Assembly: GCA_045106335.1 (NCBI GenBank)
Contig: JBGCEM010000024.1
Location: 77,626 to 141,625, forward strand
Length of the DNA: 64,000 nucleotides
Source: Aliishimia sp045106335
GTDB lineage: Bacteria; Pseudomonadota; Alphaproteobacteria; Rhodobacterales; Rhodobacteraceae
Direction of reading: 5' to 3'
Position 1 is the first letter of the stretch; the number at the start of each line of letters is the position of its first letter. Below, piece by piece: positions 51,998 through 61,218 of the stretch. Position numbers and translations under genes: made by a program. The notes under the pieces are model-generated. The model did no database searches. It was not told where the DNA came from and saw only the letters and a program-made list of their open reading frames with translations.

Positions 51998-52075
51998 ATG
52001 AAACACGCCAATCATATCCCTGCTGCAGCACTTTTGGTGTTGCTATCGGGCTTGGCTCTCCTAGTCCGCCTCTGA
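51998..52075 (+). CDS. leuL: leuA leader peptide
   Basis: A 25-codon frame ATG(51998)-TGA(52073). Eight of its last 14 residues are leucine (ALLVLLSGLALLVRL at the end), including two rare-type CTA codons, 79 bp before leuA. This is the hallmark of ribosome-mediated attenuation: shortage of charged tRNA-Leu stalls the ribosome in the leucine run and alters folding of the RNA behind it. The RBS is weak. The leucine codons themselves form one arm of the leader structure. Confidence 0.7.
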   Translation: MKHANHIPAAALLVLLSGLALLVRL

Positions 52076-52135
52076 GCGTGCCCAAGGGCTGCGTCCGCTC
52101 AGAGGATGATGGTTACCGCACCCAAGAGACTAGGA
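52059..52135 (+). promoter_or_regulatory. leuA leader RNA structure (attenuator-like)
   Basis: Two helices are visible. Inner: CCTCTGAGCG (52069-52078) with CGCTCAGAGG (52096-52105), a perfect 10 bp whose 5' arm spans the leader stop codon. Outer: TCCTAGTC (52059-52066, inside the leucine codons) with GACTAGGA (52128-52135), a perfect 8 bp. A translating ribosome would open both. No U-tract follows, so control may act on translation initiation or Rho access rather than by intrinsic termination. Confidence 0.6.
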
Positions 52136-52154
52136 TTTTAAGAAAGACATCACC

Positions 52155-53723
52155 ATGACGACGACTTCCCAAGATCAGGTATTGATCTTTGACACCACGC
52201 TGCGCGACGGCGAACAAAGCCCCGGCGCGACGATGACCCATGCCGAAAAGCTGGAAATTGCCGGTTTGCTGGACGAAATGGGTGTAGACATCATCGAAGC
52301 CGGCTTTCCCATTGCCTCAGAAGGCGACTTTGCGGCCGTGTCCGAGATTGCCAAAAACGCAGTGAATGCGACCATTTGCGGGCTGGCGCGGGCACAGATC
52401 GGCGACATTGATCGCTGCTGGGAGGCGGTGAAACATGCCAAATCCCCGCGCATTCATACGTTTATAGGAACGTCTCCGCTGCACCGCGCTATTCCGAATT
52501 TGACGCAAGACGAGATGGCGGATCGGATTGCCGAAACCGTAAGCCATGCACGCAATCTGTGTGACAATGTGCAGTGGTCGCCGATGGATGCGACACGCAC
52601 GGAATATGATTATCTGTGCCGGGTGATAGAGATCGCGATTGCGTCTGGGGCCACAACGATCAACATTCCCGACACAGTTGGTTACACGGCACCGCGCGAA
52701 AGTGCCGAGCTGATTGCGCGGTTGATCGCGGACGTTCCCGGGGCCGGTGATGTTGTGTTTGCCACCCATTGTCACAATGACCTTGGAATGGCGACGGCCA
52801 ATTCCTTGGCGGCGGTTGAAGCGGGCGCGCGCCAAATTGAATGCACGATAAATGGCTTGGGTGAGCGCGCAGGCAATACGGCTTTGGAAGAAGTCGTGAT
52901 GGCGCTGAAAGTGCGCAATGATTTGATGCCGTTCCAGACAGGGATCGACACGAAGAAAATTATGCATATCTCGCGCCGGGTGTCGACAGTGTCGGGCTTT
53001 GCGGTGCAGTTTAACAAAGCGATTGTCGGGAAGAATGCCTTTGCGCATGAATCCGGCATCCACCAAGACGGGATGCTGAAAAACGCGGAAACGTTTGAGA
53101 TCATGCGCCCCGAAGATGTGGGTCTGGCGGGGACGTCTTTGCCTTTGGGCAAACACTCGGGCCGGGCTGCATTGCGGGCCAAGTTAAATGATCTGGGTAT
53201 TGAGCTTGGCGATAATCAGCTGAAAGACGTGTTCGTGCGGTTCAAAGAGCTGGCGGATCGCAAAAAGGAAGTGTTTGACGATGACCTGATTGCGCTGATG
53301 CGGGATGCGGCCGCTGATGAACAATCCGATCGGTTAAAGATCAAATCGCTGCGGGTGGTCTGCGGGACGGAAGGGCCCCAAACTGCGACGCTGGTGATGG
53401 AGATTGACGGAGCGGAAAAACGTACCGAAGCCACAGGCGATGGTCCTGTGGATGCAACATTTAACGCGGTGAAAGCCTTGTTTGAGCATTCCGCAAAACT
53501 GCAATTGTACCAAGTGCATGCGGTGACCGAGGGCACGGACGCACAAGCGACAGTGTCTGTTCGGATGGAAGAGGACGGCAAAACTGCGACCGGTCAGTCT
53601 GCGGACACAGATACGGTGGTGGCGTCGGCAAAGGCCTATGTGAATGCACTGAACCGCTTGCTGGTTCGGCGCGAAACGACTGATGTGGGCTATGACACAA
53701 AGACAGTCAGCTACAAAGACTAA
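52155..53723 (+). CDS. leuA: 2-isopropylmalate synthase
   Basis: A 522-aa enzyme that condenses acetyl-CoA and 2-oxoisovalerate, the first committed step of leucine synthesis. Catalytic TIM barrel: DTTLRDGEQSPG at 13-24, the metal motif HCHNDLGMA, and NGLGERAGNTALEE. A C-terminal LeuA regulatory domain (about 390-515) binds leucine for feedback inhibition. Preceded by a leader peptide and structured leader, so it is also controlled by leucine at RNA level. It has no other leu gene attached, and a 9-bp palindromic terminator follows. Confidence 0.96.
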   Translation: MTTTSQDQVLIFDTTLRDGEQSPGATMTHAEKLEIAGLLDEMGVDIIEAGFPIASEGDFAAVSEIAKNAVNATICGLARAQIGDIDRCWEAVKHAKSPRIHTFIGTSPLHRAIPNLTQDEMADRIAETVSHARNLCDNVQWSPMDATRTEYDYLCRVIEIAIASGATTINIPDTVGYTAPRESAELIARLIADVPGAGDVVFATHCHNDLGMATANSLAAVEAGARQIECTINGLGERAGNTALEEVVMALKVRNDLMPFQTGIDTKKIMHISRRVSTVSGFAVQFNKAIVGKNAFAHESGIHQDGMLKNAETFEIMRPEDVGLAGTSLPLGKHSGRAALRAKLNDLGIELGDNQLKDVFVRFKELADRKKEVFDDDLIALMRDAAADEQSDRLKIKSLRVVCGTEGPQTATLVMEIDGAEKRTEATGDGPVDATFNAVKALFEHSAKLQLYQVHAVTEGTDAQATVSVRMEEDGKTATGQSADTDTVVASAKAYVNALNRLLVRRETTDVGYDTKTVSYKD

Positions 53724-53732
53724 GCAATCGCA

Positions 53733-53756
53733 GGGTGCACCATTCAGTGCACCCTA
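53733..53756. terminator. Palindromic terminator between leuA and the YceI gene
   Basis: AGGGTGCAC-cattca-GTGCACCCT, a perfect 9-bp stem between convergent genes. No T-run, but it is symmetric and so can serve both. GGTGCACCC-type palindromes are, as I recall, recurrent intergenic elements in Rhodobacteraceae. Confidence 0.6.
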
Positions 53757-53789
53757 CACACGGATTTTTGGTCCCAGTACCCGGCAAGC

Positions 53790-54383
53790 TTAGCCGCCCA
53801 GTTTGTCCATATCGAACATCAATCGAACAGTGATTGGGGTGGCGCGGGTGATGCTGTCGAGGCCCGCAAGATCTTTGAGCATATCAATGCCAGGGTTCAC
53901 ATCCAGATCATCCAGATCAAGCATCAGCATATCGTTAGTGGTGACCATCACTTGCTCTTCGCTCAAACGGGCTACGAACATATTTGTTGTGATATCAGTG
54001 CTTTGACCTAAAAAGCTAAGTGCTCCGTCGACTTCCATCACTGAAGAGGCACCGACATCCATGTCTTTCACCGCAGCCATATCTATTTGCGCGGTTAGGT
54101 TTGCGGTGGCGATGTTTTTGAACACATGCTCAACCATACGTTCGTTCCGAATGTCGATGTTTGTGTTGACCGAAGCCAGGTCGATGTCGATAGATACGGC
54201 GCCGCTGTCATCCACCGTTCCGCTTAGATCCTGAAAATTGTGGACTTCGCCGTTATAGCTGTTCTTAATCGAGCCAAAGGCCAAACGCGAGGACGCCCCA
54301 TCCAAGGTCCAGCTGTCGGCTGAAGCACTGGTCGCACATGTAAGGGCACATAACAGCGCGGCATTTTTCAGGTCAAACATCAT
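53790..54383 (-). CDS. YceI-family exported protein
   Basis: A protein of 197 aa from the ATG at 54383 (AGGAG upstream; a GTG at 54389 is also in frame). Sec signal cleaved about SASA-D (residue 23). The mature sequence starts WTLDGASSRLAFGSIKN and has GALSFLGQSTDI, the lipocalin-like YceI beta-barrel that binds isoprenoid or other hydrophobic ligands in the periplasm. The DLDDLDVNPGIDMLKDLAGLDSIT end resembles YceI sequences of marine bacteria. Ligand unknown. Confidence 0.85.
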   Translation of the reverse strand: MMFDLKNAALLCALTCATSASADSWTLDGASSRLAFGSIKNSYNGEVHNFQDLSGTVDDSGAVSIDIDLASVNTNIDIRNERMVEHVFKNIATANLTAQIDMAAVKDMDVGASSVMEVDGALSFLGQSTDITTNMFVARLSEEQVMVTTNDMLMLDLDDLDVNPGIDMLKDLAGLDSITRATPITVRLMFDMDKLGG

Positions 54384-54665
54384 TTTCACTCCTGGCGATT
54401 GCTTTTTGGGTGCCGGACATGTCGGATGCCCAAGCCTGTCGACAGAAGGCTAAAGTTATTTCAAAAAAATTGAAAGATTCTTGCACACACGCCGAAGCAC
54501 ATGTGTGTGAGGCCGTATTGCGGTTCGTGTTGCGCAAATTCACGCGCAAACCTGGTGTGTCGGGTCTTTCACATAGCGCAATCCGTGCCTATAAGCTGTG
54601 TTACGTGCGGCTCTCCCGGGGCGCAGGGGGATTTTCGATTACGTTGCGGTGGGGCATTCGGGGTT

Positions 54666-55712
54666 ATGGCAGTTTTTGATGTATTCCGAGGGCTCTTTTC
54701 GTCCGACATGGCGATTGATTTGGGGACGGCGAACACGCTGGTCTATGTCAAAGGCAGAGGCGTGATTCTGTCCGAACCGTCTGTGGTGGCGTATCATGTC
54801 AAAGACGGTGTGAAGAAAGTACTGGCTGTGGGCGAAGATGCCAAGTTGATGCTGGGGCGTACGCCTGGCTCAATTGAAGCGATCCGGCCCATGCGCGAAG
54901 GTGTGATTGCCGATTTTGACGTGGCCGAAGAAATGATCAAGCATTTCATTCGGAAGGTCCATAAAAGGTCAACCTTTTCAAAGCCCAAGATCATTGTGTG
55001 TGTTCCCCATGGTGCGACGCCTGTGGAAAAGCGCGCGATCCGGCAATCTGTGCTAAGCGCCGGTGCACGCCGGGCGGGTCTGATCGCAGAACCGATTGCG
55101 GCGGCGATTGGGGCCGGCATGCCGATCACGGATCCTACCGGCAATATGGTTGTGGATATCGGCGGTGGCACCACCGAAGTCGCGGTTCTAAGCCTGGGCG
55201 ATATCGTCTATGCGCGCTCGGTGCGTGTCGGCGGCGATCGCATGGATGAGGCGATTATTTCCTATTTGCGTCGTCAGCAGAACCTTTTGGTGGGTGAAAC
55301 CACGGCCGAGCGGATCAAAACCTCGATCGGAACGGCGCGCATGCCCGATGATGGGCGGGGCACGTCAATGCAAATTCGGGGACGCGATTTGCTGAATGGG
55401 GTGCCCAAAGAGATCGAAGTCACCCAAGCACAAATTGCCGAAGCGCTGGCCGAACCCGTGCAGCAGATCTGCGAAGCGGTGATGACAGCGTTGGAAACCA
55501 CACCGCCCGATTTGGCCGCAGACATTGTGGACCGGGGTGTGATGCTGACGGGGGGCGGTGCGTTGTTGGGGGATCTGGATTTGGCCTTGCGCGAACAAAC
55601 CGGCCTGGCCGTATCGATTGCTGACGAATCTTTGAACTGTGTGGCCCTTGGCACCGGCAAAGCCTTGGAATACGAAAAGCAATTGCGCCACGCCATTGAC
55701 TACGATAGCTAA
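54666..55712 (+). CDS. mreB: Rod shape-determining protein MreB
   Basis: A 348-aa bacterial actin from ATG 54666. ATP-binding motifs are AIDLGTANTLVYVKGRG, the DIGGGTTEVAVLSLG phosphate-2 loop and GGGALLGDLD. It polymerises at the membrane and guides the lateral wall synthesis machinery made of MreC, MreD, PBP2 and RodA, all encoded downstream. A long open frame starting at 54501 only extends upstream without homology. First gene of the rod-shape operon; the 280-bp upstream region holds its promoter. Confidence 0.96.
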   Translation: MAVFDVFRGLFSSDMAIDLGTANTLVYVKGRGVILSEPSVVAYHVKDGVKKVLAVGEDAKLMLGRTPGSIEAIRPMREGVIADFDVAEEMIKHFIRKVHKRSTFSKPKIIVCVPHGATPVEKRAIRQSVLSAGARRAGLIAEPIAAAIGAGMPITDPTGNMVVDIGGGTTEVAVLSLGDIVYARSVRVGGDRMDEAIISYLRRQQNLLVGETTAERIKTSIGTARMPDDGRGTSMQIRGRDLLNGVPKEIEVTQAQIAEALAEPVQQICEAVMTALETTPPDLAADIVDRGVMLTGGGALLGDLDLALREQTGLAVSIADESLNCVALGTGKALEYEKQLRHAIDYDS

Positions 55713-55781
55713 CGCTGCGCTTAAAATTAGGGTATAGACGCAGATAGACTTGGGCAAACCCCAAGGCAGGAGCATCGCACC

Positions 55782-56681
55782 TTGGCCAGAGACAACACAA
55801 ATAGCGCGGATTATACCGGCCCTTTGCGGCGCTTGCTGTTGGGCGTGCTGGTTCTGTTGTTGTTGGCGACGTTTTTGGTGTGGCGGATCGACAGCCCGCG
55901 CGTAGAGCGGCTGCGCGCGCAAATCACCGACAGATTGGTGCCAAACATGGATTGGGCGATGGCGCCTGTGACGGGGACGGTGAACCTTTTTCGGGATTTT
56001 CAAAGCTATCAAAAGCTCAGTGAACAAAATGCCGAACTGCGCCGCGAATTGCGTCAAATGCGTGCCTGGAAAGAGGCCGCGCTTCAGTTGGAACAAGAGA
56101 ACGCGCGGCTTTTGGATCTAAACAATGTGCAGCTGGATCCGCGCCTGACCTATATCACGGGCGTTGTGTTGGCTGATAGTGGTTCGCCTTATCGTCAATC
56201 TGTGCTGCTGAATATCGGCGCGCGCGATGGGCTGGTCGATGGATGGGCGACGATGGATGGCATTGGTCTTGTCGGCCGCATTTCTGGCGTGGCGCAAAAT
56301 ACTGCGCGGGTGCTTTTATTGACCGATGCCAACAGCCGTGTGCCCGCAGAGATCCAACCCTCGGGGCAACGTGCATTGGTGGCGGGGGACAATTCTGCGC
56401 GTCCCTTGGTTGATTTCATCGAAAACTTAGATGTTGTGCGCCCTGGGGATCGCATTGTCAGTTCCGGTGACGGCGGCGTGTTTCCAGCCGGTTTGCTGAT
56501 CGGTACGCTTGAGGTTGATACCTCGGATCGCCTGCGTGTTCGGTTGTCGGCGGATTACGAACGGTTGGAATTCTTGCGGGTTTTGCGGCATTACGGCACC
56601 CCAAAAGTGTCCGACACCAGCACCGTCATCCGTGATGGCGTCCCGTTAGAGCCAATCCAAGAGGTCGCGGGCAATGACTGA
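55782..56681 (+). CDS. mreC: Rod shape-determining protein MreC
   Basis: A 299-aa bitopic protein starting at TTG 55782 with GGCAGGAG upstream. N-terminal helix (about 20-40: LLLGVLVLLLLATFLVW), a coiled coil (about 75-112: YQKLSEQNAELRRELRQMRAWK), and periplasmic beta domains with the ...SPYRQSVLLNIGARDGLVDG and GRISGVAQNTARVLLLTD segments typical of MreC. It binds PBP2 and links it to MreB. Overlaps mreD by 8 bp. Confidence 0.95.
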   Translation: MARDNTNSADYTGPLRRLLLGVLVLLLLATFLVWRIDSPRVERLRAQITDRLVPNMDWAMAPVTGTVNLFRDFQSYQKLSEQNAELRRELRQMRAWKEAALQLEQENARLLDLNNVQLDPRLTYITGVVLADSGSPYRQSVLLNIGARDGLVDGWATMDGIGLVGRISGVAQNTARVLLLTDANSRVPAEIQPSGQRALVAGDNSARPLVDFIENLDVVRPGDRIVSSGDGGVFPAGLLIGTLEVDTSDRLRVRLSADYERLEFLRVLRHYGTPKVSDTSTVIRDGVPLEPIQEVAGND

Positions 56682-57213
56682 AACCTCGGGGCTGCATTTA
56701 TGGATGATGCGTGCGACATTCGCCGCTGTGGCTGTGCTGTTGTTGCTTGGAAATTTGTTGCCATTGCAAACGCTGCCTCGGGTTTGGGCGGGGCCGGATC
56801 TGTTGTTTTGCTTTGCGATGGCCTGGTCTGTGCGGCGTCCGGAATATGTGCCGTTGGGCTTGCTGGCTGCGGTCTTTTTCACGGCGGATTTGGTGTTGTT
56901 TCGCCCGCCTGGACTTGGCGCAGCGCTGATGTTGATCGCGTGTTTTGACCTGCAAGGCCGCATGCGGCGCTTGCGTGATTCTGGGTTCCTGGCGGAATGG
57001 TCCCGCGCGGCGCTGATGATTGCGGTCAGCGCGGTGGCTTATCGTGTGATTTTGGCTGTGCTGTTGGTGCCGGTGCCGTCATTAGAGCTGACGATATTTC
57101 ACACAGTGGCGACGATTGCGGTGTATCCCATTGTGGTTGGTGTATCGGCGCTGCTGTTTGGCGTGCGTCTGAGTGCACCGGGGGATCTGGACAGTCGGGG
57201 GCAACGCTTGTGA
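56674..57213 (+). CDS. mreD: MreD-like rod shape protein
   Basis: A 179-aa, strongly hydrophobic protein with five predicted helices (about 10-30, 45-65, 70-90, 105-130, 140-165). MreD is poorly conserved. The call rests on size, topology and position between mreC and mrdA with overlapping ends on both sides. The motif PDLLFCFAMAWSVRRPEYVP is the recognisable MreD segment. Membrane scaffold of the elongation complex. Confidence 0.9.
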   Translation: MTETSGLHLWMMRATFAAVAVLLLLGNLLPLQTLPRVWAGPDLLFCFAMAWSVRRPEYVPLGLLAAVFFTADLVLFRPPGLGAALMLIACFDLQGRMRRLRDSGFLAEWSRAALMIAVSAVAYRVILAVLLVPVPSLELTIFHTVATIAVYPIVVGVSALLFGVRLSAPGDLDSRGQRL

Positions 57214-59159
57214 AACGGCCCCGCGTTGATCTGGAAGCAACCCATCGTCAGTTAACCCGCCGCGCGATGATTCTGGGCGGCGTGCAATTGGTCTTTGTTG
57301 GCGGTCTGGCGGCCCGGATGCAATATCTGCAGCTGGAACAGGCCGATGAGTACCGGCTTTTGGCGGAAGAAAACCGCATCAATATTAATCTTATTCCCCC
57401 TGAACGCGGTGAAGTATTTGACCGAAATGGTGTGCAACTTGCGCGCAATGTTCCAAGCTATCGCATTGTGATCACACGGGAAAATGCAGGCGACGTGGAT
57501 GTGGTTATTGATCGGTTGTCAAAACTGGTCGCACTAGACCCGGACGAGCTGGAAACAGCCCGCCAAGAGTTGCGCCGCTCGGCCCCGTTTTTACCTGTGA
57601 CCATCGCCGAGAATGTGAATTGGGACATTGTGTCCAAGGTTTCAGTGAATGCGCCTGCTTTGCCGGGTGTTACCCCGGAAGTTGGATTGACGCGGTATTA
57701 TCCGCTGGGATCGGACTATGCACATGTTTTGGGCTATGTGGGGCCAGTTTCTGACTTTGATTTGGGCAAGATAGAAAACCCGGACCCGCTGCTGAAAATC
57801 CCTCGGTTCCAGATTGGGAAGGTTGGGATTGAAGCCAAACAAGAGGACAGCCTGCGCGGCAAAGCGGGGACCAAACAAGTCGAGGTCAACGCTTCGGGGC
57901 GGGTTATGCGCGAATTGTCCCGGCGCACGGGCTTGTCTGGCGCAGACCTGCAGCTGACAGTGGATTCCAAGTTGCAATCCTATGTTCAAGCGCGCCTGGG
58001 CGATCAATCCGCCGCAGCGATTGTTATGGATTTGGAAACTGGTGATCTGCGGGCGATGTCGTCCGCGCCGACCTTTGATCCGAATTTGTTCGTGCAAGGT
58101 ATCTCCGTCGCAGATTACCGTGAATTGACGGATAATGAGTTCCGTCCTTTGGCGTCCAAAACTGTGCAAGGCACGTATCCCCCGGGCTCAACGTTTAAGA
58201 TGGTAACAGCCCTTGCCGCGCTAGAAGACGGCTTCGTCACATCCGAAGACACCGTCTATTGCCCTGGTCATCTTGAAGTCGGGGGGCGCAGATTCCATTG
58301 CTGGAAACGCGCGGGTCACGGCTGGATAGATTTGGCGAATTCGTTGAAGCAAAGCTGCGACGTCTACTATTACGACCTGGCGTTGAAGGTGGGGATTGAG
58401 AAAATCACAGCCATGGCCAACCGTCTAGGATTGGGGCAACGCTTTGATGTCCCGATGTCTGCGGTGGCGCGGGGTTTAACGCCGACCAAGGACTGGAAGT
58501 TCAAAACCCACAAAACGGATTGGGTGATCGGCGACACGGTGAACGCGTCCATCGGTCAAGGGTACATGCTGGCCTCGCCTTTGCAACTGACGGTCATGAC
58601 TGCGCGAATTGCAACAGGGCGCGCGCTGTCGCCGAGATTGATAAAATCGGTGGATGGGATTGAGACGTCGGTCAGTCCAAACGCTGATCTGGGGGTTAAT
58701 CCCAACAACCTGGCCCGCCTGCGGCGCGCTATGTATCAAGTGGTGAACGACCGTCGCGGCACAGCGTATAGCAGCCGGATCATTGCGGATGGGATGCGGA
58801 TGGCTGGCAAGACGGGGACGTCTCAGGTGCGCAATATCACTGCGGCTGAACGCGCGGCAGGGGTGATCCGAAACGAAGACTTGCCCTGGAACCGCCGCGA
58901 TCATGCGTTGTTTGTGAACTTCGCGCCCTATGACAATCCGCGCTTTGCGGTGGCTGTGGTTGTAGAGCATGGCGGCGGAGGATCCTCGGCTGCGGCCCCC
59001 ATCGCGCGCGATATTACTTTGCAAGCGCTCTATGACGGCGAACCCCCGTTGGACGCTTACCCGACAAAAGATCGCGGTCGGATCCGCAGCCAACAAGAAA
59101 CGCTGCGCAATGTCCGTCCGATTGCACGCGGTGTTGGCCGATCTGAGGATCAGGCATGA
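57210..59159 (+). CDS. mrdA: Penicillin-binding protein 2 (peptidoglycan transpeptidase)
   Basis: A protein of 649 aa from GTG 57210 (GTGA overlap with the mreD stop). N-terminal anchor helix about 22-42, pedestal domain, then transpeptidase domain with the catalytic triads SxxK (GSTFK, near residue 330), S-x-D (QSCDVYYYD) and KTGT (GKTGTSQV near 535). It is the class B PBP of cell elongation, cross-linking glycan strands made by RodA, encoded next. The C-terminal tail is basic. Confidence 0.96.
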   Translation: MKRPRVDLEATHRQLTRRAMILGGVQLVFVGGLAARMQYLQLEQADEYRLLAEENRININLIPPERGEVFDRNGVQLARNVPSYRIVITRENAGDVDVVIDRLSKLVALDPDELETARQELRRSAPFLPVTIAENVNWDIVSKVSVNAPALPGVTPEVGLTRYYPLGSDYAHVLGYVGPVSDFDLGKIENPDPLLKIPRFQIGKVGIEAKQEDSLRGKAGTKQVEVNASGRVMRELSRRTGLSGADLQLTVDSKLQSYVQARLGDQSAAAIVMDLETGDLRAMSSAPTFDPNLFVQGISVADYRELTDNEFRPLASKTVQGTYPPGSTFKMVTALAALEDGFVTSEDTVYCPGHLEVGGRRFHCWKRAGHGWIDLANSLKQSCDVYYYDLALKVGIEKITAMANRLGLGQRFDVPMSAVARGLTPTKDWKFKTHKTDWVIGDTVNASIGQGYMLASPLQLTVMTARIATGRALSPRLIKSVDGIETSVSPNADLGVNPNNLARLRRAMYQVVNDRRGTAYSSRIIADGMRMAGKTGTSQVRNITAAERAAGVIRNEDLPWNRRDHALFVNFAPYDNPRFAVAVVVEHGGGGSSAAAPIARDITLQALYDGEPPLDAYPTKDRGRIRSQQETLRNVRPIARGVGRSEDQA

Positions 59160-60295
59160 GTTATCTTGAATATACAGTTAAACATGTTCCAGCCGGTCCG
59201 CGAAAAATTCTGCATCTAAACTGGCCCCTTGCGCTGTTGTTGGCCACTGCGGCGGGGATCGGCTTTCTGATGCTGTACTCTGTCGCGGGCGGTAATTTCG
59301 CCGTCTGGGCCGAGCCGCAAACCAAGCGCTTTGTTGTGGGGTTCGTTTTGATGCTGTTCATCGCGATGATCCCGATATGGTTTTGGCGATCCATGGCGGC
59401 CCTGGCCTATGGCGGGACGATTCTACTCTTGCTGGGGGTTGAGTTTTTTGGCTCTGTCGGGATGGGGGCGCAACGCTGGATTGATTTGGGATTTATCCGG
59501 CTGCAACCGTCTGAATTGATGAAAATTACGCTTATTATGGCGCTGGCGGCCTATTATGACGCACTGCCACGCAACAAAACTTCTGGCGCGCTTTGGGTCG
59601 CTATTCCGGTTCTGCTGATTATGGTTCCGACCTATTTGGTGTTACGCCAGCCAGATTTGGGCACGTCGATCTTGCTGTTGGCTGCGGGTGGCGGGCTGAT
59701 GTTTGTGGCCGGCGTACATTGGGCGTATTTCGCTGCGGTGATCGCCTCTGTCGTGGGCTTGGTTACAGCGGTCTTTCAATCCCGAGGCACGGGTTGGCAG
59801 TTGTTGCAAGACTACCAATATCGCCGGATCGACACGTTTTTGGATCCATCTCAAGATCCCTTGGGCGCAGGCTATCATATCACCCAATCCAAAATTGCAT
59901 TAGGATCAGGCGGTTGGACCGGGCGCGGCTTCATGCAAGGTACGCAATCGCGGCTGAATTTTCTGCCTGAAAAACACACAGACTTTATCTTTACAACCTT
60001 GGCAGAAGAGTTCGGCTTCATGGGCGGCTTCACTTTGTTGTTGATTTATACGCTGATCATCGTGTTTTGCGTCGCCTCAGCATTGGCCAACCGAGATCGC
60101 TTTTCCAACCTCTTGATCCTTGGGATCGCGTTGAATTTCTTCCTGTTTTTCGCAGTGAATATGTCCATGGTGATGGGTCTTGCGCCTGTTGTGGGCGTGC
60201 CTCTGCCGATGGTGAGTTATGGCGGATCTGCGATGTTGGTTCTGCTGGTGGCCTTTGGGCTGGTTCAATCTGCACATGTTCACAGGCCGCGTTAA
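59156..60295 (+). CDS. rodA: Rod shape-determining protein RodA (peptidoglycan glycosyltransferase)
   Basis: A 379-aa SEDS polymerase with about ten predicted helices. Family motifs are RWIDLGFIRLQPSELMK, RQPDLGTSILL and the C-terminal GVPLPMVSYGGSAML. It polymerises lipid II during elongation with PBP2 as partner. The ATG overlaps the mrdA stop by 4 bp. Length agrees with E. coli RodA (370 aa). Confidence 0.96.
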   Translation: MSYLEYTVKHVPAGPRKILHLNWPLALLLATAAGIGFLMLYSVAGGNFAVWAEPQTKRFVVGFVLMLFIAMIPIWFWRSMAALAYGGTILLLLGVEFFGSVGMGAQRWIDLGFIRLQPSELMKITLIMALAAYYDALPRNKTSGALWVAIPVLLIMVPTYLVLRQPDLGTSILLLAAGGGLMFVAGVHWAYFAAVIASVVGLVTAVFQSRGTGWQLLQDYQYRRIDTFLDPSQDPLGAGYHITQSKIALGSGGWTGRGFMQGTQSRLNFLPEKHTDFIFTTLAEEFGFMGGFTLLLIYTLIIVFCVASALANRDRFSNLLILGIALNFFLFFAVNMSMVMGLAPVVGVPLPMVSYGGSAMLVLLVAFGLVQSAHVHRPR

Positions 60296-60297
60296 CT

Positions 60298-61218
60298 ATG
60301 ATCACAATTCTCTTTGCCGCTTTGCCCAACCGTTGGGTGGAATACGAAATACCCTTGCGCAGAGCTTTTGCGGCCCAAGATTTGGACGTCAATTTGGTGC
60401 TTGAGGCTGACCCAGCTGATGTGGATTACATCATCTACGCGCCCAACAGCGACGTGCAGGATTTCAGGCCATATACGCGCTGCAAAGCGGTCCTTAGCCT
60501 GTGGGCTGGGGTCGAGACGATCGTGGGTAACAAGACCTTAACGCAACCGCTATCCCGCATGGTGGATCCGTCCCTGACCCAAGGCATGGTCGAGTGGGTG
60601 ACGGGTCACGTGTTGCGCCACCATTTGGGCATGGACGCGCATATCACGGCAAGACCGGGCGATTGGATGCCCTCTGCGCCGCCTGTCGCTTGGGATCGCA
60701 AGATCACAATTTTGGGTTTAGGTGAACTTGGGGGGGCCTGCGCAACTGCGCTGGCCGGGATCGGTTTTGACGTGCATGGCTTCGCGACGGGACTGAAAAC
60801 GTTGAGCAATATCACTTGTCATACAGATTTGACCGTAGCCTTGAAGGACGCGCATGGCGTTGTTTTGTTGTTGCCGGATACTCCTGCGACCGAGAATATC
60901 TTGAACGCCGATGCGCTTTCCATGCTGGCGCCGGGGGCCTTCGTTTTGAACCCTGGTCGCGGCCCTTTGATTGACGATGCCGCGTTAATAGACGCCTTGA
61001 AAACAGGTCATATTGGCCATGCGACGCTGGATGTTTTCCGATCCGAACCTTTGCCAGAAACTGACCCGTATTGGCATCTGCCCAATGTGACCGTCACGCC
61101 GCATATCGCGTCAGAAACGCGACCCAAATGGGCGTCAGGTTCGATTGCGACGAATATTCGTGGCTTTGAAGATGGCAAGCCCTTGATGCATCTGGTTGAT
61201 CGCGCTCGGGGTTATTGA
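60298..61218 (+). CDS. ghrA: Glyoxylate/hydroxypyruvate reductase A-like
   Basis: A protein of 306 aa from ATG 60298, 2 nt after rodA. D-2-hydroxyacid dehydrogenase family: Rossmann motif ILGLGELGGACA near 140-151, LLLPDTPATENILNA, the NPGRGPLIDDAALI loop with the catalytic Arg/Glu region, and VTPHIAS with the catalytic His. It is of the GhrA type, which has a divergent N-terminus and reduces glyoxylate or hydroxypyruvate. Being the last gene of a shape operon is unusual, but no terminator intervenes. The 3' end overlaps the convergent gene by 7 bp. Confidence 0.88.
   Translation: MITILFAALPNRWVEYEIPLRRAFAAQDLDVNLVLEADPADVDYIIYAPNSDVQDFRPYTRCKAVLSLWAGVETIVGNKTLTQPLSRMVDPSLTQGMVEWVTGHVLRHHLGMDAHITARPGDWMPSAPPVAWDRKITILGLGELGGACATALAGIGFDVHGFATGLKTLSNITCHTDLTVALKDAHGVVLLLPDTPATENILNADALSMLAPGAFVLNPGRGPLIDDAALIDALKTGHIGHATLDVFRSEPLPETDPYWHLPNVTVTPHIASETRPKWASGSIATNIRGFEDGKPLMHLVDRARGY

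Noticed and set aside
51949..52158. A 69-codon + frame over the leuA leader
   Set aside because: It overlaps the leader peptide in another frame, has no homology-like features and no ribosome site; the 25-codon leucine-rich frame explains the region better.
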